The position numbers were made by a program, and so were the translations under genes. From assembly GCF_018687715.1 (NCBI RefSeq), contig NC_056757.1, positions 9,082,501 to 9,146,500 of the forward strand: 64,000 nucleotides of DNA, given 5' to 3'. Below, piece by piece: positions 55,334-64,000 of this stretch (positions within the stretch are counted from its first letter, which is position 1; each line of letters begins with the position of its first letter). This stretch comes from Carya illinoinensis. Lineage: Eukaryota; Streptophyta; Magnoliopsida; Fagales; Juglandaceae. A model generated the notes under the pieces. It worked only from the letters and a program-made list of their open reading frames with translations, searched no databases and had not been told where the DNA came from.

Positions 55334-56700
55334 TAGAATTTCTTCAAGTGCTCAGCATTCCAAGGGTACTGCAACTCCTTTCCTTGGCTATCTTTCGAGC
55401 AATATGACCCCACTTTGTGGTTGGCTATCACTATGTATGACCCTACCCAATGTGGCCCCAACTTTCCTTCATCTTGAGTTGTCACTCTTGTTTCTTTGAG
55501 GACTAGGTCACTTACTTTGAATGATCTAGGCTTGCCCCATTTATTGAAGTAGTGTCATGTTCGCCTTTTGTGGAGGGGACATTCTGGATCTCAGCTTCTT
55601 CTCTCTTTTCTTCCAAAAGGTCAAGGTACTCCTCTAATGCTTCATCATTTTCTACTTGATTCAAATGGCAAGTTCAGTGTATAGGCACACCTATTTCGAC
55701 TAGCGAAACTAATTCACTTCCAAAAGCCAATGTGAATGGTGTCTCACTCGTTGGAGTCTTTACTGTTGTCCTGTACGCCCATAAGACTCCCAGGAGCTCT
55801 GGTACCCATTCTCCTTTCTTTTCTGTCAGCTTTTTCTTTCAGGTCCCAAGTAAAGACTTGTTTGTCGACTCTGCATGTCCATTGGCTTGTGGATGTCAAG
55901 GTGATGAATACTTAGCTTAGATTCCCAGCTCCTTGCACCATTCTTTGTAATGCTGTGAGTCAAATTATGTCCCAGGGTCTAATATTATACTATGAGGGAT
56001 CCCAAATCGGTAGATTATATTATTCCATAGGAACTTGGTGACAGTCTTCACAGTTATGGTTGCTAGGGGTTCCGCCTCTGCCCACTTTGTAAAATAGTCT
56101 ACAGCTACTATGAGGTGCTTTAAGCCCCATTTCCTGGAGGGAAGGGGCCTACTTAATCAACTCCCCACTGGGCAAATGGCCAAGAGAACATTATAGAAAA
56201 AGTAATACTATACACCACACTCTCATCCTATTTTCATCCTATTAAGTAAGATGTGACTCATTTATCACCATTGAATGAAAAAGAAATATGCAATAAATGA
56301 TCGTTCAATGGTGATAAATGTGCCAAATCATACTTATTGGGATGAAAGTGGGATGGTAGTATTGTGTATAGAATTTTCCTTATAGAAAATAGCTTCTCTA
56401 TGGGTTAATAAGGGATAGGGAGTAGACCTAGCACTTTATGCACTTTTTTGTAAATTGTTTGGCGTCTTGAAGTGCATTGGGCATTGGGCCAATAATAGCC
56501 TGCCTAGAGTGCTTTCCTCACCAAAGCTTTCCTGCCCGAATGGTTCCTGCAGATGCCCTCATGTATCTTGGCTAGGAAGTATTGCACCTCTTTTTGATAA
56601 GATCATCTTAGAAAAGGGGCAGAGAACCCTTTTTTATAAAGGATTCCGTCTACCTTACGAATTGTGCTGCGCTTCTCTTAATTTTCCTTGTTGCCTCTTT
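55334..56700 (-). pseudogene. Gypsy (Tat-group-like) integrase remnant
   Basis: On the minus strand, around 56420-56640, a broken frame gives YFLAKIHEGICRNHSGRKAL and AGYYWPNAQ, the H2C2 zinc-binding integrase N-terminus. The catalytic core to the left is in several frames. The C-terminal part near 55334-55540 gives KPRSFKVSDLVLKETRV, EGKLGPHWVGSYIVIANHKV and PWNAEHLKKFYP, the usual ending of Tat/Athila-group pol. The integrase would insert element DNA into the genome. Many stops make it non-functional. Confidence 0.75.
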
Positions 56701-57211
56701 CTTCCGGAAGTTTGCCTGAATCCAAATATTCAGAGATTGCCTTGGCCCATTCTAGCTCTATTGGTGCTAGTTGGTTGATTCTCATTACGATTGCTGGAAT
56801 CTCTATTACCTTTCTATGTAACTCCCATGGGAGATTTACTTCTTTCTTTATAGAGGTGACTTTGGCCAATCTATTTGCTACGACATTGTCTTCTCTTGAG
56901 ACCTACTCCAAGTTGAAGTAAGTCATCTAGTCACAAATCTCCCATACCAGGTTCAGATATTGTTTCAGTTTTTCCCCTTTAATGGTGGAGGCTCCAATGA
57001 CTTGGTTTACTACGATTTGGGTATCTGCTTTCATCTCAATTTCCACTACGCCCAATGCTTTGGCAATTGAGAGTCCCGTTATCAAGGCTTCATTATTGGT
57101 GATTTCGAATGTGAGCATCACCAAATAATAATGCTCCTTGCTGCTTTCTTCAATAATGTAAATCCTTATTCCCATCCTGTTTGACAAGTTGATCCATCGA
57201 CAAAAACTCAC
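56678..57211 (-). pseudogene. Gypsy additional (archaeal-type) RNase H and linker remnant
   Basis: The frame 56927-57211 carries LTFEITNNEALITGLSIAKA, LGVVEIEMKADTQIVVNQVI and GEKLKQYLNLVWEI, matching the extra RNase H (aRH) domain of Tat-group gypsy elements (F.ATNNEAEY.AL..GL..A..LG...... .DSQLVVNQ). EA is present but the usual E-Y pair after NNEA is lost, and DSQ is DTQ. The frame 56678-56869 holds the linker with ISEYLDSGKLPEER. Presence of aRH is the main reason for the Tat-group call. Confidence 0.75.
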
Positions 57212-57345
57212 CTAGGCTACTTGTGTGGTGTGGTGACGAAGTCCACCAAAACTTGTCCTTTAATTGCACTCTTGGGTATATATTCAATATTGAACTCACT
57301 AAATTCCACTGACCATGCGAACAACCTACCTAAGGAGTCAAGCTT

Positions 57346-58078
57346 CTACAATATTCTTCCAAGTAGGTGTTCAGTCAACACCTTCACGGGATGGGCTTGA
57401 AAGTATGGGTGTAATCGTCTAGCAGCGTTTACTAAGGTGAATGCTAACATCTCCATTCTCGAGTATCTAGCTTCAATGCCTCTTAGTGCACAGCTCGCAT
57501 AGTATACTGGTGCTTGGGCAGGGCCTTCCTTTTTAACTAGGACTGTGGAAACGGCGTGTGAAGATACTGCCAAGTACACATACAGGGAGTGGAGTTTGGG
57601 CATTCCCTTCTATTATCACATTCTTTAAAAAGGTATTGGGTGTAGTGGGCCAATCACATGCTTCAATAATAGTGAGCTGGAAAGATATTGTTTCAAGTCT
57701 TAAAAAGCCAAATCGCATTCTTTATTCCATGGATGGAGCTTCCACAAAACCCTGAAAAAGTGAAGGCATTTGTCCGTGGACCTTGAAACAAACCTGCTTA
57801 AGGCTGCTATTCTACCTGCCAGTTTCTGGGCGTCATTGATGTTCTAGGGCGTCCTCATGTTCAATATGGCATCGATCTTCTTGGGGTTTGCTTCGATGCA
57901 CCTTTCAGAGACTATGAAGCCTAAAAAATTTCCAGAATCTACACCTAAAGCACACTTCACAAGATTTAATTTCATCTTGTATTTGTGAAGTACATAGAAA
58001 GATTCTCATAAGTCAGCCAATGTCATCGACATACACCTCCATAGTCTTTCCAATCTGCCGTTTAAATATCCGGTTGAC
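57346..58078 (-). pseudogene. Gypsy reverse transcriptase and RNase H remnant
   Basis: The right part (58078 leftwards) gives NRIFKRQIGKTMEVYVDDIG with the YVDD active site at 58022-58033, then CALGVDSGNFLGFIVSERCI, EANPKKIDAI and GRIAALSRFVSRSTDKC. The left part (57346-57603) is the 85-codon RNase H frame with SLYVYLAVSSHAVSTVLVKK, PVYYASCALRGIEARYSRME and AARRLHPYFQAHPVKVLTEH. Frameshifts and stops separate the blocks. The element is cut at about 58078, next to CACTA-type sequence. The remaining RT, protease and gag are not seen on this strand. Confidence 0.8.
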
Positions 58079-58105
58079 TAGTGGGCCATCCAATACTCAG
58101 GATGT

Positions 58106-58420
58106 TTGGTGTGTGGATATAGATTTTACATGGCTGACAGAGAACGATATAGGAAAACTCAAAATTGTGGGGTTATAGTCGAAGGAAGCCACAAGGAGGA
58201 TAATATTGACTTCTATAGAGTTGTCGAAGATATCATTAGGTTAAAGTATGTGGGGGGACAAATGGTCTGGTTATTTAAATGTAATTGGTGGGATATCTCA
58301 AACCCTAGGTTGAAAGTGCGTAATGATGAATATTTCGTGAGTGTCAATTCATTTTGCAGATGGTATGAGGACAATCATTTCATTCTTGCTTATCAAGTAA
58401 TTCAAGTTTTTTATTTATAA
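58106..58420 (+). pseudogene. CACTA (En/Spm) transposon DUF4216 fragment
   Basis: The 104-codon frame reads MVCGYRFYMADRERYRKTQN, CGVIVEGSHKEDNIDFYRVV, EDIIRLKYVGGQMVWLFKCN, WWDISNPRLKVRNDEYFVSV and NSFCRWYEDNHFILAYQVIQ, VFYL. This matches DUF4216, the C-terminal domain of TNP2-type CACTA proteins (Y.G.I.EI..L.Y......LFKC.W.D......D.Y....VN.....Y...PFI.A.QA.QVFY). Only this domain is present and its upstream sequence is antisense gypsy, so it is a fragment. No CACTA terminal repeats were seen. Confidence 0.75.
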
Positions 58421-58729
58421 TATTTTCTTTTTGTTTTATTTTGAACTTTATAATGAGATTGATACCTTAATTAAATATTTAAAAAGATTAAGAAGAAATC
58501 ATATTAGTATATATGTATATTGCTTGAATTCTTATAAATATAAATAAAATTAATATAAGTATGTATAAATTATAAAATCTGTTTGCAAACATCCAAAGTT
58601 TATTTATTAAGATTGTCTTAAAACTTATAAGTACATAGTTAATAAGCAAGCCTGGCATTCACGCATGCGTATTTGCGTTCATGTGTGTATATATACTATT
58701 GATATATGTGCGTATGTATATATATATAT
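58421..58729. other. AT-rich sequence, no gene seen
   Basis: Includes a (TA)n run near 58718-58735. No feature recognised. Confidence 0.4.
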
Positions 58730-58898
58730 ATATATTAATATTGTTAAATAAAATATTATTAGAATGTATTCTTTTAATATTATTTTTCTTTTGAAATTTA
58801 AAAAAGTTAAATTATTTATTTTATTTTATGTAGAAATTTAGAAAAATTATAATATTGATTAGATGAGATGAGATGAGTTAAGAAAACAAACGAGGCCT
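58730..58898. repeat. MITE-like repeat, reverse orientation copy
   Basis: Ends ATTAGATGAGATGAGATGAG, AAACAAACGAGGCC. Read in reverse it has the CATCTCATCTCATC start and AT-rich body seen at 38752-38992. Non-coding. Confidence 0.55.
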
Positions 58899-59379
58899 TA
58901 ATTATTGCAAAATGCATGTTTTTGTTTTTGTCATGGATGGATTATTTAATTATTTATGGAGAGGATGGAGTTGTTGTTAGGACTTGGCCATGTAAAACCA
59001 ATTATAATCTCTCTCCCTCTCCCTCTCTCTCTCTCTCTAATCAAGCATTTAAAATACAAAGTTTGAGGTGGATCCTTTCTACTATCAATATACAAGAAGC
59101 AACTAGGGATTTTATCTAAGGGTAAGCTTCCAAAAACAAGATTGGTAGCTACCCATTGATCTACTGAATGCGCACATTGATTTTGAGATCGATGAATTTT
59201 AGCAAATCACCATCCTTGTTGATGATGAAAGATACGTTGAATGTCCCTAATGATAGTGGCGATGGTCCTGAAGGGAGTGGAGTTTGGGCATTCCCTTCTA
59301 TTATCACTAGCTCTTGAGAACTAGCCATATTGGAAGCTAACAACATAGCTTTAGCTTCTACTACTAGAGGAATTGTGGT
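58899..59379. other. Unassigned sequence with a 36-base repeat patch
   Basis: No gene is supported. Bases 59272-59307 are identical to 57584-57619 in the gypsy RNase H region, although the sequence on either side differs. A short CT run lies near 59011-59038. Confidence 0.5.
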
Positions 59380-61248
59380 TTGAAGCTTTTACATTGTTAT
59401 TTCCAGTATGTCTCCCCTGTGATTCCTTCGTATTACTGATGCTACTAAGAATTGATCATGTACTGCTGCATCAAAATAGAAGCTTTGGTAGTTTGAGGGT
59501 GGGGGGGTGGGGGTTCCATTCTTCTTCTTTGCTGTGTTGTCTTAGCTTTCCTTTCCAAGCTTCCTTGTAGTCTTCATAGATGTGGCCTGGCTAGATCTTT
59601 GCCTTTTCGAGTAACAAGGAGGTGTGATTATGAATAATGTTGTTTCGCTTCCTCCAAATAAAATCTTCCTCCAAATAAAATCAAACATTATAACACGAAC
59701 AATTGGAATTGATGTTTTTCCTCATTACGAACCCCCAATTCCTTTTTTAGGTGGATTATCATTATGATCCAGTCTGAAATTATGTTTATTGGTAGACTTG
59801 TAAGGTTTTAGGGCCAACTGCTCTGTTGCCACATGATTTGGTTAACAAGACATTCTACGGAGAGATGCAGTAGAGTTTCTTTCTGTTGGTTGCAAAGTGG
59901 GCGTTCTTTAGATTCTTAATGAGGGATGATTTCGCCAAGCAGTGATTTAGTGGGAAGGATATTCTAGAGTAGCTTCCAAATCAATAATTTATGACGATCA
60001 TGGATTTTAAGGCTCTACATTGGCTTGAATAGTGCCATTTAGATATTTTGCTGCTCTGGTTCTTGGGCAATTATTGTTGCTTGATAAGTTGTTTTAACCG
60101 AATAATTCCCATTGTGGTTTAGTGCCCAAACAACTTTATCTTACTCATGTGCTCTTGCTAAGAGTGAGATATTTTGTATTTTTGATATACTTTCCTGATT
60201 AAAGAGGTTTTGCATTTTGGGTACAAATCCGAGGATCATTTTTTTATAAGGTCTGAAATTGTAAGAGAAGGAAAGTTTGGGGCCGTACCTTGGATTGGCT
60301 TTGGTTTAAAATTTACCAGTGTAGGGATCCACAGATCAGACAAAAAATTTACTAATTGTCCACTAAAAATTTGTAAGCAGTGCCCTTTTTTGAGTTGGTC
60401 TTTTGTTTTGAGTATTCCCTTCCACATACTAGAATCAGATGTCTTCTGTGATGCCTCACAGAAAAATGTGTCCTTAAGATATTTAGCCGTTAGGATTGAA
60501 TGCCACAGGCCATTTTTAGCATTGCTTGATTCATCTTTTCCATCAATCTAATGCCGAGGCCTCCATCTTTTTTTGGTTAGCAGATATAATTCCAAGATTT
60601 TAATGTCAGATTATGATTTTTGTCTTTTGGGAAGCCCCAACATAAGTTTTTGAAGGCTCTGTCAAGAGTCTTGCAAATTGATTTTGGTAGCTGGAATGAA
60701 CTCATGTGGTATGTGGGGATCGTACTTACTACTAATTTGATTAGCATGGTTCTCCCTGCCTGAGCTAGTAGCTTTGATTTCCAAACTTCCAATTTTTTCC
60801 CCACTTTGCTCAACATTTCTACGTAGTTTTCCTTTTTATTTTAGTTGAAAGAGGTGGGTAAGCCCAAATATTTCATTCTAGCTGATGATTCTTTGTAAGG
60901 CAACTATTGAGAAATAGATGTTTTGGTTGCTGGGCTTGTATTTATGGTAATAAACATGGACAATTTGCTTAGATTTATCTTTTGTTCTGACCATCCTTGG
61001 TATTTTGCGAAGCACTCTGATATGATTTGAGCATTTTTTCTGTGGCCTTTGCAAAGATAATTGTGTTATCTACAAAAAGTGTGTGTGATACCGATAGACT
61101 ATTTCTGCTAATTTTAACCCCTTCCAGCTTTTTTTGTGCTTTAGCCTATAACAAGATTCTGGATAGAGCTTCTGCGACTAGTATGAAGAGAAAATGCAAC
61201 AATGGGTCTCCTTGCCTAATTCCCCTATGTGATTTGAAGAAGCCTCTT
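59380..61248 (-). pseudogene. LINE ORF2 remnant: RT C-terminal part and zf-RVT region
   Basis: On the minus strand from 61248: [32 protein letters not shown], then SHTLFVDNTIIFAKATEKML with the RT active site at 61065-61076. The usual FADD is FVDN. Next comes 60577-60816 with MLSKVGKKLEVWKSKLLAQA, GRTMLIKLVVSTIPTYHMSS and FQLPKSI. Broken zf-RVT sequence runs on to about 59400, ending with NNIIHNHTSLLLEK. The lineage differs from the other two LINEs. The 5' half continues at 63532 beyond a solo LTR. Confidence 0.75.
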
Positions 61249-63531
61249 TGTAATAAACTGATTTTGATGGACTTTATTGATATTAATTATTGTTTTGCAT
61301 TTTAATTGCTCTTTGCTTTAAATTGTCTTATTGTTGGGCTTAAATTAGTTTATTTTGCTAATGTATAGTCGTAGTGTTTTTACTTGGTTTTTATTTAATT
61401 TTATTGTACCTTTCTATTTCTTAGATCTTTATTTTCAGACAGGGTTAATTTTTAGTGGGTTGTTCTTTGTTTTTGAGCCAAAATCCCTTCATTTTTGGGC
61501 CCAGCCCGTGTGCTTCATAACCCAGCCCCTTATCCCCTTTAAATGGTGCGTTTTGTGCCTAGCCCTTAGGGCTTTTCTTCTTATTTCTTTCTTCTTCCTC
61601 TGCCACACTCCCTGCCTCATTTCTTCATCATTTTCATTCCTTTCCTCTCTATTTTGGCTGCAACTGCTGCTTCTCTTCTTCACCTTCTTTTGTTTTTCTT
61701 TTCTTCCACTGTTGCACGATTGCCTTCTTCCTCTTCAGTTTCATGTTTCATCTACATCTGGACTGCCGAAGCTCCTCCTTCATTTTCATTCGGGTTTTAG
61801 CTTGCATTTTCATCTCAAAGTTTTCCTTTTTCTTTTGGCTATAAAACTGTGCATTACCCTTCTCTCTTACATTTATTTTTCCCCTGTTTTTTCTGATTTT
61901 CGCAAGTTAATCCATGGGGTATTCCTTTGTTTTTGGCCCCATTTTCATACTCGGCTTCTCTCTTATTTTTTCCTTAGTATTTCCATGTTTATGCTTGAGT
62001 GAAACCCTTGAGATTTTCGAGTGATTTGGCCTCCAACCATGCCCTATTTTTGGTCTAAATCTGTGGGTTGCATTTTCGGTTTCTTGGTATTTTGGTGCTG
62101 TCGTGAGCTTCATTTTCAGTTTTGTTGATTTTTGGTTCCTACCATGAGCCACATTTTTTCCAGCCATCATCTTTCGGATTTGCCTTTAGCACTGTAAGTA
62201 ATTTTCCAAATAACTTTTAAGATTTAAATATATTTTTGCACTAACCAATTTTTACAGTGATTTGGTTGGTTGTGCTGAACTGAGTCCGAGGAGTTTGGGG
62301 GTCGATTGGATAGGAGGATGGAGTTGTTTGTGTGTTTGGATTATGTTGAGATTTGGTGGTTGTTGATTATTTGTGTCGTGTCATATACATTGTGTAATTG
62401 CACGCATGTTCATGTTTGTAAATGAAAAGTGGGTTAATTGCATGCTTGTTCATGTGTATATTTGAAAACTAGGTTTTCATGTGAGAAATGGGTTTTGGGT
62501 GCTTGTGTATCACGACCCCAAGCCGAGATGGGGTATTATCTTGGTAGAGCTCCTCTGATCACTCGAGAGCGGAATATATTGAGTGACGTCCCATGGGTTG
62601 TTGCTGGGCGACAACAGGATCGGATAGGATGGTAACAGGGTCGTGGTAATTCTATGGCCCCTCTACTGGCAGGGGCTAGAGGATGCTTGGCCATGAACAC
62701 GTTGGGCACGGAACTGGGCATCGCTCGTTATAAAGTCACACACACGGCCGTTACCCTTGGTGTGACGAAGGGGGTTAGGGTGTGCGGATGGTCCCTAGGA
62801 GAGATCATGGTGCATACGGTAAAAATAGATAATGGGTCATTTTCTAGGAAAATAGCGGGTTTTGATAAATGGATTTGTGAGAACCATTTTCTGGGAAAAT
62901 GGTCAATTTTTATATTGGGCCATTTTCTAGGAAAAATGGCAGATGATAATTTTTAATGAACTTAGTTTTTGGGCCAAAATGGGATTTTGGCATGCATTGG
63001 AAAATACTCATTTTCTGAAAAAATGATGTTCTAGATATCATGCATATTTCATCATATGCACGCATATTTGTTGGTTACATTAATGCATTTTTATCTCTTG
63101 GGTTGTTTGGCTTATTACTTATTGAGATTCACATTCTCACAGTATTTGAGACCCTGCGGTATCATTTCATGGTACTGTAGATTTTGATGTAGATGACAAG
63201 GTAGACCTTGAGGATGTGGCTCCACCGAAGAAGTGATCGGGGATCACTTTCTCAAGTGTTGGATTTATTTCCCGTTTTTTGTTATTGTATTTTGGCTTTA
63301 TCATGTTTTTATTGGACAACTGTATTACTTTTTTAAATGCTTGTATTTAAGTGAATCTGAATTTAACAATTCTGATACTTCCATAACTAACTTTGACTTA
63401 TCCGCTGCGTCTTTTGTCTTACACGTGTTGCATGTGCACACACTTACCACTTGTCGTTAGAGTGTGTGGCCCGTATTGTCATCATCTCAATGCCTCAATT
63501 CCTTTCGTACGTGGGAGTTGGAGGCGTCACA
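61249..63531 (+). repeat. Solo gypsy LTR inside the LINE, TSD CTCTT
   Basis: Starts TGTAATAAAC and ends GAGGCGTCACA. CTCTT lies at 61244-61248 and 63532-63536, a perfect 5-bp duplication. It contains CACGACCCCAAGCCGAGATG and GGGTATTATCTTGGTAGAGC, the reverse complement of a block in the LTRs at 7634 and 13758, so it belongs to the same broad family in plus orientation. LINE RT coding sequence continues across it. The 215-codon hydrophobic ORF at 61355-62002 is T-rich leader sequence. Confidence 0.85.
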
Positions 63532-64000
63532 CTCTTGGTGAACCATTGATGAGAATGGAGAATGACACTATTGTTATGCACTCATTTATCAAATTTATCC
63601 ATCTTTGATTGAATCCCAGGGTTTTCATCACTACAAAAAAGGAAATCTCATTCTACCAGGTCAAATGCCTTTTCCATGTCAAGCTTAATGGCCATCAATC
63701 TTTTTTTTCCTGTCTTCCTTTTGAGATGGTGAAAAAGCTCATGGGTTATAATAGTATGTTCTTTTATGTTCCTGCCTAGGACAAAGGCTGTCTGGAGTGA
63801 AGAGATGATATTTGGGAGCAAGCCTTTAAGACAGTTGACCATGATTTTGGTAATTATTTTGTAGCTAACATTTGTGAGACTTATTGGGCAGTTTGGCTTG
63901 GGGTATTTGGGCTTTGGGTCTTAGGGATAAGAGCAATATTGGTATGATTAAAATCTACTTTTGAAGCTGCCCACTTCTAAAGAAGTTCTGCACTGCCAAT
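63532..64000 (-). pseudogene. LINE ORF2 remnant: RT N-terminal part
   Basis: From the window edge the minus strand reads FNHTNIALIPKTQSPN, then MVNCLKGLLPNIISSLQTAF, VLGRNIKEHTIITHELFHHL, KRKTGKKRLMAIKLDMEKAF (63648-63842), then TLGFNQRWINLINECI-like and VSFSILINGSP. These are the first RT blocks. The next block, RGIRQGDPL, lies beyond the solo LTR at 61249-63531. The element extends out of the window to the right. Confidence 0.8.

Noticed and set aside
61355..62002. 215-codon hydrophobic ORF, plus strand
   Set aside because: It lies wholly within the solo LTR 61249-63531 in a T-rich leader. The phenylalanine/leucine-rich composition follows from the base bias, and no domain is visible.

Overview
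This window is nuclear DNA of a seed plant, most likely a woody eudicot. The evidence is dense nested plant retrotransposons (Ty1/copia, Ty3/gypsy, L1-type LINEs with a zf-RVT zinc-binding domain and a plant-type RNase H), GT-AG introns, long CT microsatellites and one major latex protein-like (MLP) gene. Three dispersed short repeats rich in TGAGTTGAGATGAG-like words resemble a family I associate with Fagales, especially walnut relatives. That lineage guess is weak. I saw no rRNA gene, tRNA gene, CRISPR array or bacterial-type operon.

Only one gene looks intact and host-encoded: a two-exon MLP/Bet v 1-fold gene at 36904..37722 (150 residues), with a TATA-like box upstream and an AATAAA downstream. 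Nearly everything else is mobile-element sequence, mostly broken.

Layout. 1-1715: 3' end of a SIRE/Maximus-like copia element, with the end of pol, an antisense coiled-coil ORF, a polypurine tract and the start of the 3' LTR. 1716-16950: an antisense copia remnant split by a gypsy-like solo LTR (3644-5972) and by a gypsy element with two 2.2-kb LTRs and target-site duplication ATGTT (7629-15982) that keeps gag but no pol. 16108-16610: an 83-bp tandem array. About 17230-19380: an antisense gypsy-type LTR. 20390-22562: two poly-A retroposons around a copia 5' LTR. 22897-23884: a hAT-like element carrying receptor-kinase coding sequence. 25194-26569: a solo LTR. 27300-34480: a LINE with ORF1 and ORF2, cut by a solo LTR with target-site duplication GCTTT. 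36800-37940: the MLP gene. 39445-42960: a TTCGAA-rich region around a putative plant transposon-protein pseudogene. 43250-55250: gypsy leader and gag remnant holding a 4.1-kb solo LTR, which holds a fold-back hAT-like element, which holds a LINE. 54687-55250: a 79-bp tandem array. 55334-58078: antisense gypsy pol. 58106-58420: a CACTA-type DUF4216 fragment. 59380-64000: a LINE remnant interrupted by a solo LTR with target-site duplication CTCTT.

Most boundaries rest on target-site duplications, terminal TG...CA, primer-binding sites, polypurine tracts or reading frames that resume across an insertion. Family names come from motif recognition without a database search.
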